A stretch of 64,000 nt of DNA, taken from the NCBI RefSeq assembly GCF_004634425.1, contig NZ_SBJL01000001.1, forward strand, positions 1,151,001-1,215,000, in the 5' to 3' direction. The notes under the pieces are model-generated. The model did no database searches, had not been told where the DNA came from, and was given only the letters and a program-made list of their open reading frames with translations. The position numbers were made by a program, and so were the translations under genes. Numbering within the stretch: the stretch's first letter is position 1; each line of letters starts with the position of its first letter. The stretch is from Vitreimonas flagellata. Lineage in GTDB: Bacteria; Pseudomonadota; Alphaproteobacteria; Caulobacterales; Aquidulcibacteraceae. Of the stretch, positions 10,401 to 17,538 are shown in pieces.

Positions 10401-10742
10401 ATCGAGCCAGCATTCGCCTTTCGGCGCGCGGCGATTGCCGATCGTGAGCAAGCGCGTGAGGTTTGCATAGGCGGCGCGATCTTTGGGATAGACGATCAGA
10501 TCAGGTGTACCACCACGAAACACCAAACGCGTGCCGACGATTAGGCGGATATCGCCCTTTCCCTCTTCCTTCAGCGATTTTACCTTCACGTGCGCGCGCA
10601 CGACGCCCGCGAGCGTGTTGCGATCGGCGACGCCAATGCCGACAAGCCCCAGCGCGCACGCCTGCTCCACCATTTCCTCCGGGTGCGAGCCTGAGCGAAG
10701 GAAGGAAAAGTTCGTGGTGACGCAGAGTTCGGCGAAGCTCAT
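7404..10742 (-). CDS. dnaE2: error-prone DNA polymerase DnaE2 (ImuC)
   Basis: 1112 residues, usual for DnaE2. The catalytic alpha subunit of the SOS-induced translesion mutasome. Seen: an N-terminal PHP domain (AELCVTTNFSFLRSGSHPEE), polymerase active-site motif PPDIDVDFEHERREEV, the GRGSAANSAICYCLG motif, a helix-hairpin-helix region and a C-terminal OB fold (MTLEDETGIANIVVWPKVFE). ATG 10742 overlaps the imuB stop by four bases (ATGA). It is the last gene of an SOS-controlled imuA-imuB-dnaE2 operon and converges on the CxxC gene. Confidence 0.96.
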   Translation of the reverse strand: MSFAELCVTTNFSFLRSGSHPEEMVEQACALGLVGIGVADRNTLAGVVRAHVKVKSLKEEGKGDIRLIVGTRLVFRGGTPDLIVYPKDRAAYANLTRLLTIGNRRAPKGECWLDFADYLTHAEGLQTILIPAFDLGETPEAMAAYLTQIKQATGAAWLAASFQFNGEDRRRIRRLKALAMQTGARLIATTEPLMHHPDRRPLLDVVTCIREKKRLTDAGAFLSKNAERYLKPEQEMLRLYRDAPEAVAESARFLEGVSFSMDQLRYEYPEETSAGYANPQQALEARTWAGAEKRYPEGVPQKVRDALVRELGIVGRKQYAPYFLTVADIVEFARSGFDKDGRPVKPILCQGRGSAANSAICYCLGVTSVDPAKNQLLFDRFVSEERNEPPDIDVDFEHERREEVIQYIYKKYTRERAGLAATLICYRGRSAVREVAKVFGYSEDAITSLSKMLHWWSRGVDEKDLRENGFDVNDKRLMQCMALSNELQGFPRHLSQHVGGFVITREQLHDVVPIQNAAMDDRTVVEWNKDDLEDLGILKVDVLGLGMLTCLQKAFDLCAKYYPGEEHVTLTSRTDDERVYKMLHRADSIGVFQVESRAQMSMLPRLQPKDFYDLVIEVAIVRPGPIQGGMVHPYLKRRQGIEKVTYPSEALREVLKRTLGVPLFQEQAMQIAIVAAGFSPPEADKLRRAMATFRRVGTIGALKDKFISGMIDNGYERAFAEASFSQIEGFGEYGFPESHAASFAILVYASSWLKCYYPDVFAAALLNAQPMGFYAPAQIIRDAADHGVEIRPIDINHSDWDNTLEPGPEAAKRVHRNHTEMVGDIRTTHAMRMGFRQAKGLDQSEIEALVSNRRAGYDSVRDVWLRSGLSISTIEHLADIDAFRSLGLDRREALWAARGLNRVGGQEDLPLFAQAHDPTREPDFDLPSMPLGEHVVEDYRTLGLSLKTHPVALIRDDLTDRRVIKAETLRQMPNGQRTRVAGLVLVRQRPGTASGVIFMTLEDETGIANIVVWPKVFEEFRRQVLAGRLVAVDGPVQSESGVIHVVAERIYDYTPMLAALSSAGANIDPRGPTDEPRRGTGDDPRQRHPRNVRISLDVAPAANVMPKGRNFH

Positions 10743-12271
10743 GCGAAAAGCCCATGCACATACCAGCGCGGCGTATCGGCTTCGCCATAGAGGCCTTCAC
10801 GGTAGAGCCAATAGCGCCGCCCTTCGCGATCTTCGATGCGATAATAATCGCGCGTGGCGTCGCCTTCCGTCCAATCGCCACCAATCCGCTCCGGCCCTTC
10901 TGCGCGCGCGACTTCGCGCAGCACACGCCGCCAACGAAAACGGATCGGCGGACCATCAGGCACAGTGGCAAGCGCTTCGATCGGTTGCGCGGGCGAGAAC
11001 AAACGGATGGGTCGGCGCTGCACGCCGTCTGCTGGCGGCTTCAGCGCTTGCGCATCCTTCGTTTCACTCAACGCAGAGCGCCAACCGCTTGCTCGCTCTG
11101 GCGCGTGCAATTCATGCACTTGCGGTCGCAGCACGCGCTTGGCGCCAAGGCGAACGCTCAAAATGTCGGCGATGCCGCTGATTTGCTCCGGCGTCGCACA
11201 TCCTTCTTCGCTAACAACGAGTTCGCGCGCGGCTTCAGCGATGGGCGCCAGATGGACGACATCGAGCCGCGCGGCTTCGATGCCGAACTCCGCGTCGATA
11301 TTCTCGGCGACGACATTGAGCTTCTCACGGAAAAGCCGGATCAGCGCCTTCACCTCGCGCTCGGGTCGCGACACGCCAACCGAAATCACCCGATCGCGAC
11401 CATCGACACCGAACAGCACCAATGCCAAACGTCGCGCGCCGGCGCCGCGAATGTCGAGTTTTTCGACTACGTCCGCGCACAGATCCTGCATGACATGCAA
11501 GATCGCATCCGTGGTGAAAATCGGCTCAAGAAAGCGGCGCAGTGCAAAAACAGGCGGCGGCGGGCGGCGCGGCGTCAGCGCTTCACGCGCGCGACCATAT
11601 GCTTGATCGAGCCGCAACATGGCGCGCTCGCCGGCGCGTGCAGTGAAGGCGCTGCGCGGCGCGTCCTTCAATTGGCCGATCGTTTTCATGCCGAGACGGC
11701 GCAACAGCGCGGCCGCTTGCGGATCGAGACGCAGAGCTTCCACAGGCAAAGCGGCGAGCGCTTCTAGATCGGCATTTGGCTTGCGAACGTAGCGCGCAAA
11801 GGCCCACGCCGCGCCAGGACTTGGCGCAACAGCCGCGCGGGCGCCAAAGCCTTGCGCATACAAACGTGCGACGATCATATCGCGCAGCGCGTCTTCACCC
11901 CCAAACAGATGCGCACAGCCGGTAATATCGAGAAACAGCCCTTCCGGCGGATCGATCACGACAATCGGCGTAAAGCGTTCGCACCAAGCCGCGATGGCAT
12001 CCAAGGCGCGCGCGTCTTCTTCTGGCTCGGCCTCAACGGCTTCCAGTTTCGGTTGGATCGCACGCGCATCAGCGAGCGACATCGCCAAGTGCAAGCCCAA
12101 CTCGCTCGCACGCTTATCGACGCCCGTCAGCTGATAGGCGTTGGCTTGCTTGGCATAGATCGCAAGCGGACGATCATCGCCCGGCGCGCGCCCGGACCGC
12201 TTCAAACGATCCGTCGCGAGTCGCGGCAGATAAATCGCCAGCCAGCGCGCGTTCTGCGAGAGCGCGGGCAT
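10739..12271 (-). CDS. imuB: ImuB, Y-family polymerase-like mutasome protein
   Basis: 510 residues. A catalytically inactive Y-family polymerase relative that bridges ImuA, DnaE2 and the beta clamp. Seen: ARWLAIYLPRLATDRL at the start, the palm segment GLFLDITGCAHLFGGE and a little-finger-like C-terminal half. ATG 12271 has GGA six bases upstream; an ATG two codons earlier is possible. The 5' end overlaps imuA by about 100 bases, so the two are tightly coupled. Confidence 0.93.
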   Translation of the reverse strand: MPALSQNARWLAIYLPRLATDRLKRSGRAPGDDRPLAIYAKQANAYQLTGVDKRASELGLHLAMSLADARAIQPKLEAVEAEPEEDARALDAIAAWCERFTPIVVIDPPEGLFLDITGCAHLFGGEDALRDMIVARLYAQGFGARAAVAPSPGAAWAFARYVRKPNADLEALAALPVEALRLDPQAAALLRRLGMKTIGQLKDAPRSAFTARAGERAMLRLDQAYGRAREALTPRRPPPPVFALRRFLEPIFTTDAILHVMQDLCADVVEKLDIRGAGARRLALVLFGVDGRDRVISVGVSRPEREVKALIRLFREKLNVVAENIDAEFGIEAARLDVVHLAPIAEAARELVVSEEGCATPEQISGIADILSVRLGAKRVLRPQVHELHAPERASGWRSALSETKDAQALKPPADGVQRRPIRLFSPAQPIEALATVPDGPPIRFRWRRVLREVARAEGPERIGGDWTEGDATRDYYRIEDREGRRYWLYREGLYGEADTPRWYVHGLFA

Positions 12272-12887
12272 GAGCATTCCAATCAAGAAGGAAAGTTTGG
12301 CCGGAAGGGCCTGCGCGGCTGCGTGCGAGTTCAGCGCGGAAGGCAGGAGCCCCGAGTTCGTGGTCAATTCCATCGCTTTCCGCCGATGCGATGCGCCAGC
12401 GCGTCCACGCAGCACTTGGCCCGGCTTCGGGCTGCAGCAACAAACAGCGCGAACGATTGCGTTCGGCGAACAGCAAGAGACGGCGGCTGGCTTTAAGGTC
12501 GAGCGCTTTGCCGCGTGCGCCGAGCGCGCAGAGGACGACAGCGCCGGGCGCTGCGAGCCCCTGTTCGGCCGCCCACAATGTCTCTTCGCGTTTTTTAGCG
12601 CGGATCACGATCAGCCGACTAAGGTCGATCCCGTATTGGGCAAGCCCCACCGGGTAAGGCGCGCCTTCTTCAGAGAAGGCAGCCTCTTCACCCGCCCAGA
12701 AGATCGCTGGCGGGTTCCAGGAAGCGGTGAGCGCGAGGGCAAACCCCATCGCGGCAGCCTCAGCGCCAGGCCCGGCAGGGCCAATCTCGTGCAAAGCCGC
12801 CTTGGCCATGCGCCCGGCCTGGGCGGCAAAGCCGGTTTCGAGCGTGGAACCCGAAACGAGATGCGGGAGGGCTGGACGCGGACTCAT
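12174..12887 (-). CDS. imuA: ImuA, RecA-like SOS mutagenesis protein
   Basis: 237 residues, a RecA-superfamily-like accessory of the DnaE2 mutasome. Seen: GPGAEAAAMGFALALTASW, the strand IFWAGEEAAF, YGIDLSRLIVIRAKKREETLWAAEQGL and the C-terminal SGQTFLLDWNAHARAL. ATG 12887 is chosen because the sequence upstream is the operator and the divergent ogt gene. The LexA box abuts the start codon, leaving no room for a Shine-Dalgarno site, so the transcript may be leaderless. Confidence 0.9.
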   Translation of the reverse strand: MSPRPALPHLVSGSTLETGFAAQAGRMAKAALHEIGPAGPGAEAAAMGFALALTASWNPPAIFWAGEEAAFSEEGAPYPVGLAQYGIDLSRLIVIRAKKREETLWAAEQGLAAPGAVVLCALGARGKALDLKASRRLLLFAERNRSRCLLLQPEAGPSAAWTRWRIASAESDGIDHELGAPAFRAELARSRAGPSGQTFLLDWNAHARALAERALAGDLSAATRDGSFEAVRARAGR

Positions 12888-12902
12888 GTTCTCTATATGT
12901 TC
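12888..12902. promoter_or_regulatory. LexA (SOS) box, GTTC-N7-GTTC
   Basis: The bases read GTTC TCTATAT GTTC, a perfect match to the direct-repeat LexA operator of Alphaproteobacteria. It lies directly against the imuA start codon and 33 bases upstream of ogt. On the imuA strand the box contains TATAGA, a possible -10 element, so LexA would cover the core promoter. The imuABC operon is a classical LexA target; effect on ogt is only possible. Confidence 0.88.
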
Positions 12903-12935
12903 TAATCCTTCGAGTCGCTTTCGGCAAGGGTCGCC

Positions 12936-13478
12936 ATGTACGCCTATGCGCTGTTCGACACTTCGATTGGCCGCTGCGGCCTTGCTTGGGGGCCACGCGG
13001 GATTGTCGGCGTGCAATTGCCCGAACGCAGCGAGGGCACAACGCGCACGCGGCTGATGCGCCATTGCCCGAACGCTGACGAGGTCGATCCACCGAAACAG
13101 ATCGCGCGTGCGATTGAGGAGATTGCTGGTCTGCTGCGCGGCGAGAAGAAAGGCCTGCGCACGCTACAGCTCGATATGAGCCGCGTGCCGGCCTTCAACG
13201 CGCGCGTCTATGAAACCGCCCGCGCCATCGCGCCAGGCAAGACACGCACCTATGGCGAGATCGCACGCGCCATCGGCGACCCAAGTGCGGCGCGCGCTGT
13301 CGGCCAAGCACTAGGTCGCAATCCGTTCGCAATCGTGGTGCCCTGCCACCGCGTCGTCGGGGCGAATGATCGGCTTGTTGGATTCTCCGCCAGCGGCGGC
13401 ATCGCGACGAAGCTTAAGCTTTTGGAAATCGAGGGCTGGCGCGCGGAAGAGCAGCTGCTGTTTGAAGAATTGGCTTAG
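12936..13478 (+). CDS. ogt: methylated-DNA--protein-cysteine methyltransferase
   Basis: 180 residues. Suicide repair of O6-alkylguanine by alkyl transfer to a cysteine. Seen: the helix-turn-helix DNA-binding segment GKTRTYGEIARAIGDPSAARAVGQAL, the active site VVPCHRVVG with acceptor Cys at about residue 137, and the C-terminal GFSASGGIATKLKLLEIEG. A short ribonuclease-H-like N-terminal domain precedes it. It is divergent from imuA and 33 bases from the LexA box, so it may share SOS control. The stop overlaps the next minus-strand gene (TTAG). Confidence 0.93.
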   Translation: MYAYALFDTSIGRCGLAWGPRGIVGVQLPERSEGTTRTRLMRHCPNADEVDPPKQIARAIEEIAGLLRGEKKGLRTLQLDMSRVPAFNARVYETARAIAPGKTRTYGEIARAIGDPSAARAVGQALGRNPFAIVVPCHRVVGANDRLVGFSASGGIATKLKLLEIEGWRAEEQLLFEELA

Positions 13479-14395
13479 ATCGCGGCACGCTCTGCATCAT
13501 AATTCGCGTAAGAATGCTTCAGCGTCGCGTGATTGAGAAGCATTTCCGCGACTTGGCGCTTGCCTGTCGCATCGAAGATGCGCGTGCGCACCCAGAAAGA
13601 TTCCGTGCGCTTGCTCTCCGACAAAGCGACGATCTCGCGGCGCAAGATGTAATCCTCGCCGACGAAGAGCGGTCCCTCGACCATGCGAATTTCTTGATCC
13701 GCGAAGAGGCCAACAGCCGGCCCTTTCGTCGGGAATGCTGCCTGTGCGCTTGTGTACTCGGCCAACACGCTGACCATTTCGAGCGGAATGATCGGCCGGC
13801 CCCATGGCGATGCGGCGGCGTCCGAATACCAAGGCGAATTCTCGGTGATGGCAGCCAGTTTCTGCTTCAAACTGAACGGATAGAGCGCGCCCATGTGCTG
13901 GTCTGCGTCCATACGCACGCGTTCTTCGACAGCGCCCCGCATGCCGACGTGCAGCTTCGACAGGATGACCAATTTCTCCGGCGGCTTCAGCGCGGCCATG
14001 CGCTCGTCCAGCAATGTGCGCCCAGGGCCGACGCTCGCGCTCGCTTCAAGCACAGGCGTTCCATCCGCCTTCTCCGCCCATACGCGGGTGGATGTTGCGC
14101 CATCAGCAGGAACGGCGGCGAAGGCGCGCACGGCTTCGCCTTCGACCACCATGTTCTGATAATGCGCGGAGAAGCACCCGCGCTCGAACCATTCCTTGCC
14201 CCAGAGCTTGCCTAGCAATGGGGCGAACTGGCTGAAATGCGTGGGCCCTTCGATCGGCCCGGCCTTGAACCCGAGCTTTTCCGCCATCGCATCATCGTGC
14301 AGCGAGCTATGCCCGCCGTATTCTTGATCAGCCAACATTTGCCGCGGCTTGCGCAACGGCCCTGCGAGCGCGAGGGCTGCGTCGAAACCCGACAT
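13475..14395 (-). CDS. hot-dog-fold (MaoC/FAS1A-like) protein
   Basis: 306 residues. The N-terminal half has a MaoC-like helix (DDAMAEKLGFKAGPIEGPTHFSQF) and the C-terminal half resembles a second hot-dog module (GPAVGLFADQEIRMVEGPLFVGEDYILRRE). This fits a double hot-dog protein of the hydratase/thioesterase superfamily. It starts one base after the stop of an acyl-CoA dehydrogenase gene and is third in a minus-strand operon with two such genes. An enoyl-CoA hydratase-like step is a reasonable inference; the substrate is unknown. Confidence 0.7.
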   Translation of the reverse strand: MSGFDAALALAGPLRKPRQMLADQEYGGHSSLHDDAMAEKLGFKAGPIEGPTHFSQFAPLLGKLWGKEWFERGCFSAHYQNMVVEGEAVRAFAAVPADGATSTRVWAEKADGTPVLEASASVGPGRTLLDERMAALKPPEKLVILSKLHVGMRGAVEERVRMDADQHMGALYPFSLKQKLAAITENSPWYSDAAASPWGRPIIPLEMVSVLAEYTSAQAAFPTKGPAVGLFADQEIRMVEGPLFVGEDYILRREIVALSESKRTESFWVRTRIFDATGKRQVAEMLLNHATLKHSYANYDAERAAI

Positions 14396-14396
14396 C

Positions 14397-15632
14397 CTAG
14401 CGCCCGCTCGGCAGATCCTTGAACGCAACGCCTTTGTCGACGCGCACGTCTTGTGGCAGACCAAGCACGCGTTCGGCGATGATGTTCTTCAGGATCTCAT
14501 CCGTACCGCCCGCGATACGCAGGCCTGGCGCCCACATATAGCCTTGGTGAAACGCAGCCTCCATCGGCGCCAACTCACCGTCATTGATGATGCCGTAATG
14601 GTCCATCGACTCGATGGCCGTGTTGCAGATATCCATCAGATGGTTGGCGTTGATCACTTTGCCGATCGAACTTTCCGGCCCTGGCGTTTGGCCGCGCGAG
14701 AGCGCCGTCATGGTGCGGAACTTCGAGAGCTTGTAGCCCTCAGCCTTCACGATCCAATCGGCGAGCTTTTGGCGGAAAGCCTCATCTTGCGCGAGCGTGC
14801 CTTGGCCTGTTGGCCCCGGCATGTTGCGCGCGAGTTCGAAAATTTCCGCGTAGTCCGGACCAGTTGAACCACCGACGGCGAGGCGCTCGTTCATCAACGT
14901 GACGAGCGCGACGTTCCAGCCCATGCCCGGTTCGCCGAGGCGATTTTTATCCGGCACGCGCACATCGGTGAAATAAACCTCGTTGAATTCGCGCCCGCCC
15001 GATGCTTGGTGGATCGGGCGCACTTCAACGCCGGGCGCTTTCATGTCCACGATGAACATGGTGAGGCCCTTGTGCTTCTCCACGTCCGGGTTCGTGCGCA
15101 CGAGCACGATGCCGAAATCGCAAAAATGCGCGCCAGTCGTCCAAACCTTCTGGCCGTTGATCACCCAATCGTCGCCATCGCGCACGGCTTTGGTCTTCGA
15201 CGCGGCAACGTCCGAGCCTGCACCCGGCTCCGAGAAGAGCTGGCACCAGATTTCTTCGCCACGCAGCGCCTTCGCGACGTAGCGATCCTTCGTAGCGTCG
15301 TCAGAGAAAGCGATCACAGTCGGCACGCACATGCCGAGACCGATGGCGAACGGCTGCGAGGGAGCGTCGAACTTGGCTTCTTCCTGATTGAAGATGACGG
15401 CGTAAATCGGCGGCAGGCCACGGCCACCCTGCTCCTTAGCCCAGGTGATGCCAGCAAAACCGGCTTCGGCCTTCTTCTTCTGGTAGGCTTTGGCGGCCTT
15501 CACATATTCATCCGTCGAAAGGCGACGCGAGAGGCGTTCTTTGTCGGAGCCCTTCGGCGCGCAATTGGCGGCCAGGAACGCACGCGCTTCGGCGCGGAAC
15601 TTGGCTTCTTCAGCGGTATCGTTGAAATCCAT
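14397..15632 (-). CDS. acyl-CoA dehydrogenase (larger of a pair)
   Basis: 411 residues. An FAD-dependent acyl-CoA dehydrogenase. Seen: WAKEQGGRGLPPIYAVIF, the FAD/substrate-loop segment CQLFSEPGAGSDVAA, the beta-domain WVINGQKVWTTGAH and the C-terminal GGTDEILKNIIAERVLGLP. The position that carries the catalytic Glu in MCAD-type enzymes (YEGT) is glycine (AGGT), as in many bacterial paired dehydrogenases that use a different base or subunit. Start at ATG 15632, 11 bases after the partner gene. Substrate unknown. Confidence 0.88.
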   Translation of the reverse strand: MDFNDTAEEAKFRAEARAFLAANCAPKGSDKERLSRRLSTDEYVKAAKAYQKKKAEAGFAGITWAKEQGGRGLPPIYAVIFNQEEAKFDAPSQPFAIGLGMCVPTVIAFSDDATKDRYVAKALRGEEIWCQLFSEPGAGSDVAASKTKAVRDGDDWVINGQKVWTTGAHFCDFGIVLVRTNPDVEKHKGLTMFIVDMKAPGVEVRPIHQASGGREFNEVYFTDVRVPDKNRLGEPGMGWNVALVTLMNERLAVGGSTGPDYAEIFELARNMPGPTGQGTLAQDEAFRQKLADWIVKAEGYKLSKFRTMTALSRGQTPGPESSIGKVINANHLMDICNTAIESMDHYGIINDGELAPMEAAFHQGYMWAPGLRIAGGTDEILKNIIAERVLGLPQDVRVDKGVAFKDLPSGR

Positions 15633-15643
15633 CGTCCTAATCC

Positions 15644-16759
15644 TCAGGCTGCGTTGCGCTGTTCGAGACGCTTCACGAGTTTTTCTTTCCAAGCCGCCGG
15701 ACCGCCCGCTTGCAGCGCGAGCAATTTGGCACGGCGATAGAAGAGGTGGCAGTCGACTTCCCAGGTGAAGCCCATGCCGCCATGCGTTTGGATGTTTTCC
15801 TTGGCGCAGAGGTAATACGCATCGCTGCCAGCCGCGCGCGCGGCCGCAGCGGCGAAGGGCAATTCCGCCGCCTCGGTCGAGAGAGCCCAGGCGCCGTAAT
15901 AGGCGTTGGAGCGCGCGACCTCGATAGCGACGTACATGTCTGCGAGCTTATGCTTGATCGCTTGGAACGAACCGATCTGACGCGAGAAGGCGTAGCGGTT
16001 CTTCGCGTAGTCGGTCGCCATTTCCAGGCACGCTTGCGAGCCGCCGACTTGTTCGAACGCGAGCAGCACGGCCGCCCGATCCAGCACCGCCTCCGAAAGC
16101 TCCCAGCCCTGACCAGCCGCGCCCAAACGCTCGGCCTTTGCGTTCTTGAACTCAAGCTTGGCGTGGCCGCGCGTGGGATCGAGCGTCTTCAGCGTTTCGC
16201 GCGTCACCCCCGCTTGGTTGAGATCAACCAGCACCAGCGAAACGCCCGAGCCTTCCTTGGCGACGACGACAGCCCAGCCCGCAACATCACCATCCGTCAC
16301 CGGGATCTTCACGCCGTTCAGCGTCGAACCATCGAACTTGGCTTGAATGCTCGCCGCCGTCGGCGCGCCTGGCCCTTCGGACAGCGCAAAGCAGCCGATC
16401 GTCTCGCCGCTCGCGACCTTTGGCAGATGCGCCGCCTTCTGCGCATCGCTGCCCGCGAGCATCAAAGCTTCAGCGAAGAAATAAACGGTCGAAGAAAACG
16501 GGATCGGCGCCACCGCGCGGCCAAGCTCTTCAGCCAGCACGCAGAGTTCAAGTCGACCCAATCCGAGGCCGCCATGCTCCTCGGGGATCGCAGCGCCCAG
16601 CCAACCCATCTCGGCGACAGATTTCCACAAGGCCTTGTCATACGAGATCGCCGCATCGTTCAGTACGGTGCGTGTGACCTTGGCGCCGGCCTTGTCGGTG
16701 AGGAATTTTCGCGCCTCGTCCTTCAGGCTCTTTTGGTCGTCGGAAAAGTCAAAATTCAC
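15644..16759 (-). CDS. acyl-CoA dehydrogenase (smaller of a pair)
   Basis: 371 residues, first gene of the operon. Seen: FDFSDDQKSLKDEARKFL, MGWLGAAIPEEHGGLGLGRLEL, FALSEGPGAPTAAS, QIGSFQAIKHKLADMYVAIE and the C-terminal IQTHGGMGFTWEVDCHLFYRRAK. It differs strongly from the 411-residue neighbour, and such unlike adjacent pairs often form alpha2beta2 dehydrogenases, for example in actinobacterial sterol side-chain degradation. Here that is inference. FAD binding is likely in one or both subunits. Confidence 0.87.
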   Translation of the reverse strand: MNFDFSDDQKSLKDEARKFLTDKAGAKVTRTVLNDAAISYDKALWKSVAEMGWLGAAIPEEHGGLGLGRLELCVLAEELGRAVAPIPFSSTVYFFAEALMLAGSDAQKAAHLPKVASGETIGCFALSEGPGAPTAASIQAKFDGSTLNGVKIPVTDGDVAGWAVVVAKEGSGVSLVLVDLNQAGVTRETLKTLDPTRGHAKLEFKNAKAERLGAAGQGWELSEAVLDRAAVLLAFEQVGGSQACLEMATDYAKNRYAFSRQIGSFQAIKHKLADMYVAIEVARSNAYYGAWALSTEAAELPFAAAAARAAGSDAYYLCAKENIQTHGGMGFTWEVDCHLFYRRAKLLALQAGGPAAWKEKLVKRLEQRNAA

Positions 16760-16910
16760 GTCATGTCCTCCCGCGGACGGCGTTTCTTGGTTGCCGCCAG
16801 CTTAACGCGCCCGTCAGGTCCGACGAAAGAGTGTCTTGGCGTCAATCCCTGTTCACGAAGGCGAAAGCGCGTTGCGGTAGCATTGGCCAAAATTACGGGG
16901 TGAGTAACCA

Positions 16911-17477
16911 ATGGCGAAGGCGGTCTTTCATAAGGGCCAACGCGTGTTTGTGCGTCCGGTAGGCACCTGGGCGGCGATTGAGCGCGTCAACCCGCAATGG
17001 GTCAAAGGCGTCGAGGAACCTCTGCGCGTGACCTATGAAGTCGGCCTCGGTCGCGAATTCCAGGCGCACGAATTGGCCGCCGAAGAGCGCGAGGCCTCCA
17101 AGCCCGATCTGATCGCCACGGAAAACTGGCGCGTGCTGCGCGCCGTGAACCGCCTCTCGGCGGATTCCCGCGACCCGCGTCACCCAGAGCCCGGCACCTT
17201 CCCGGTCGTCGTGACCGATGAGAAAGACTGGGGCGGCTGGCGTGTGCCGATGGCTGAATATGACCGCGATCCAGCACGCGTCGAGCACCAAGCCCGCGTG
17301 ATGGCCAACGCGCAGCGTTTGATGCGCGTCGCCCGTGAATTGACGGAATTCGCGACTGATCATCCGCACGAGACACCCGCGCAATTGCAGGATCTTGCGA
17401 CGCAGGCCGAGATGGTGCTGGCGGCGATCTACAAGGACACCGCGCCGCGTACGACGACCGTGCTCGCGGCTGAATGA
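16911..17477 (+). CDS. conserved hypothetical protein (188 aa)
   Basis: A soluble protein without signal peptide or membrane segment. It starts MAKAVFHKGQRVFVRPVG, an SH3/beta-barrel-like opening, continues through YEVGLGREFQAHELAAEE, and has a helical C-terminal half (ARVMANAQRLMRVARELTEFA). I believe I recall similar proteins in Caulobacterales but cannot name a family. It is divergent from the acyl-CoA dehydrogenase operon across 151 bases and 61 bases upstream of pepN on the same strand. Confidence 0.75.
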   Translation: MAKAVFHKGQRVFVRPVGTWAAIERVNPQWVKGVEEPLRVTYEVGLGREFQAHELAAEEREASKPDLIATENWRVLRAVNRLSADSRDPRHPEPGTFPVVVTDEKDWGGWRVPMAEYDRDPARVEHQARVMANAQRLMRVARELTEFATDHPHETPAQLQDLATQAEMVLAAIYKDTAPRTTTVLAAE

Positions 17478-17538
17478 GCAACATTGATTTTCGCCGTTGC
17501 GGGGCTCATGTCAGGTCTTCCGTTAGGAGACCTCCCCG

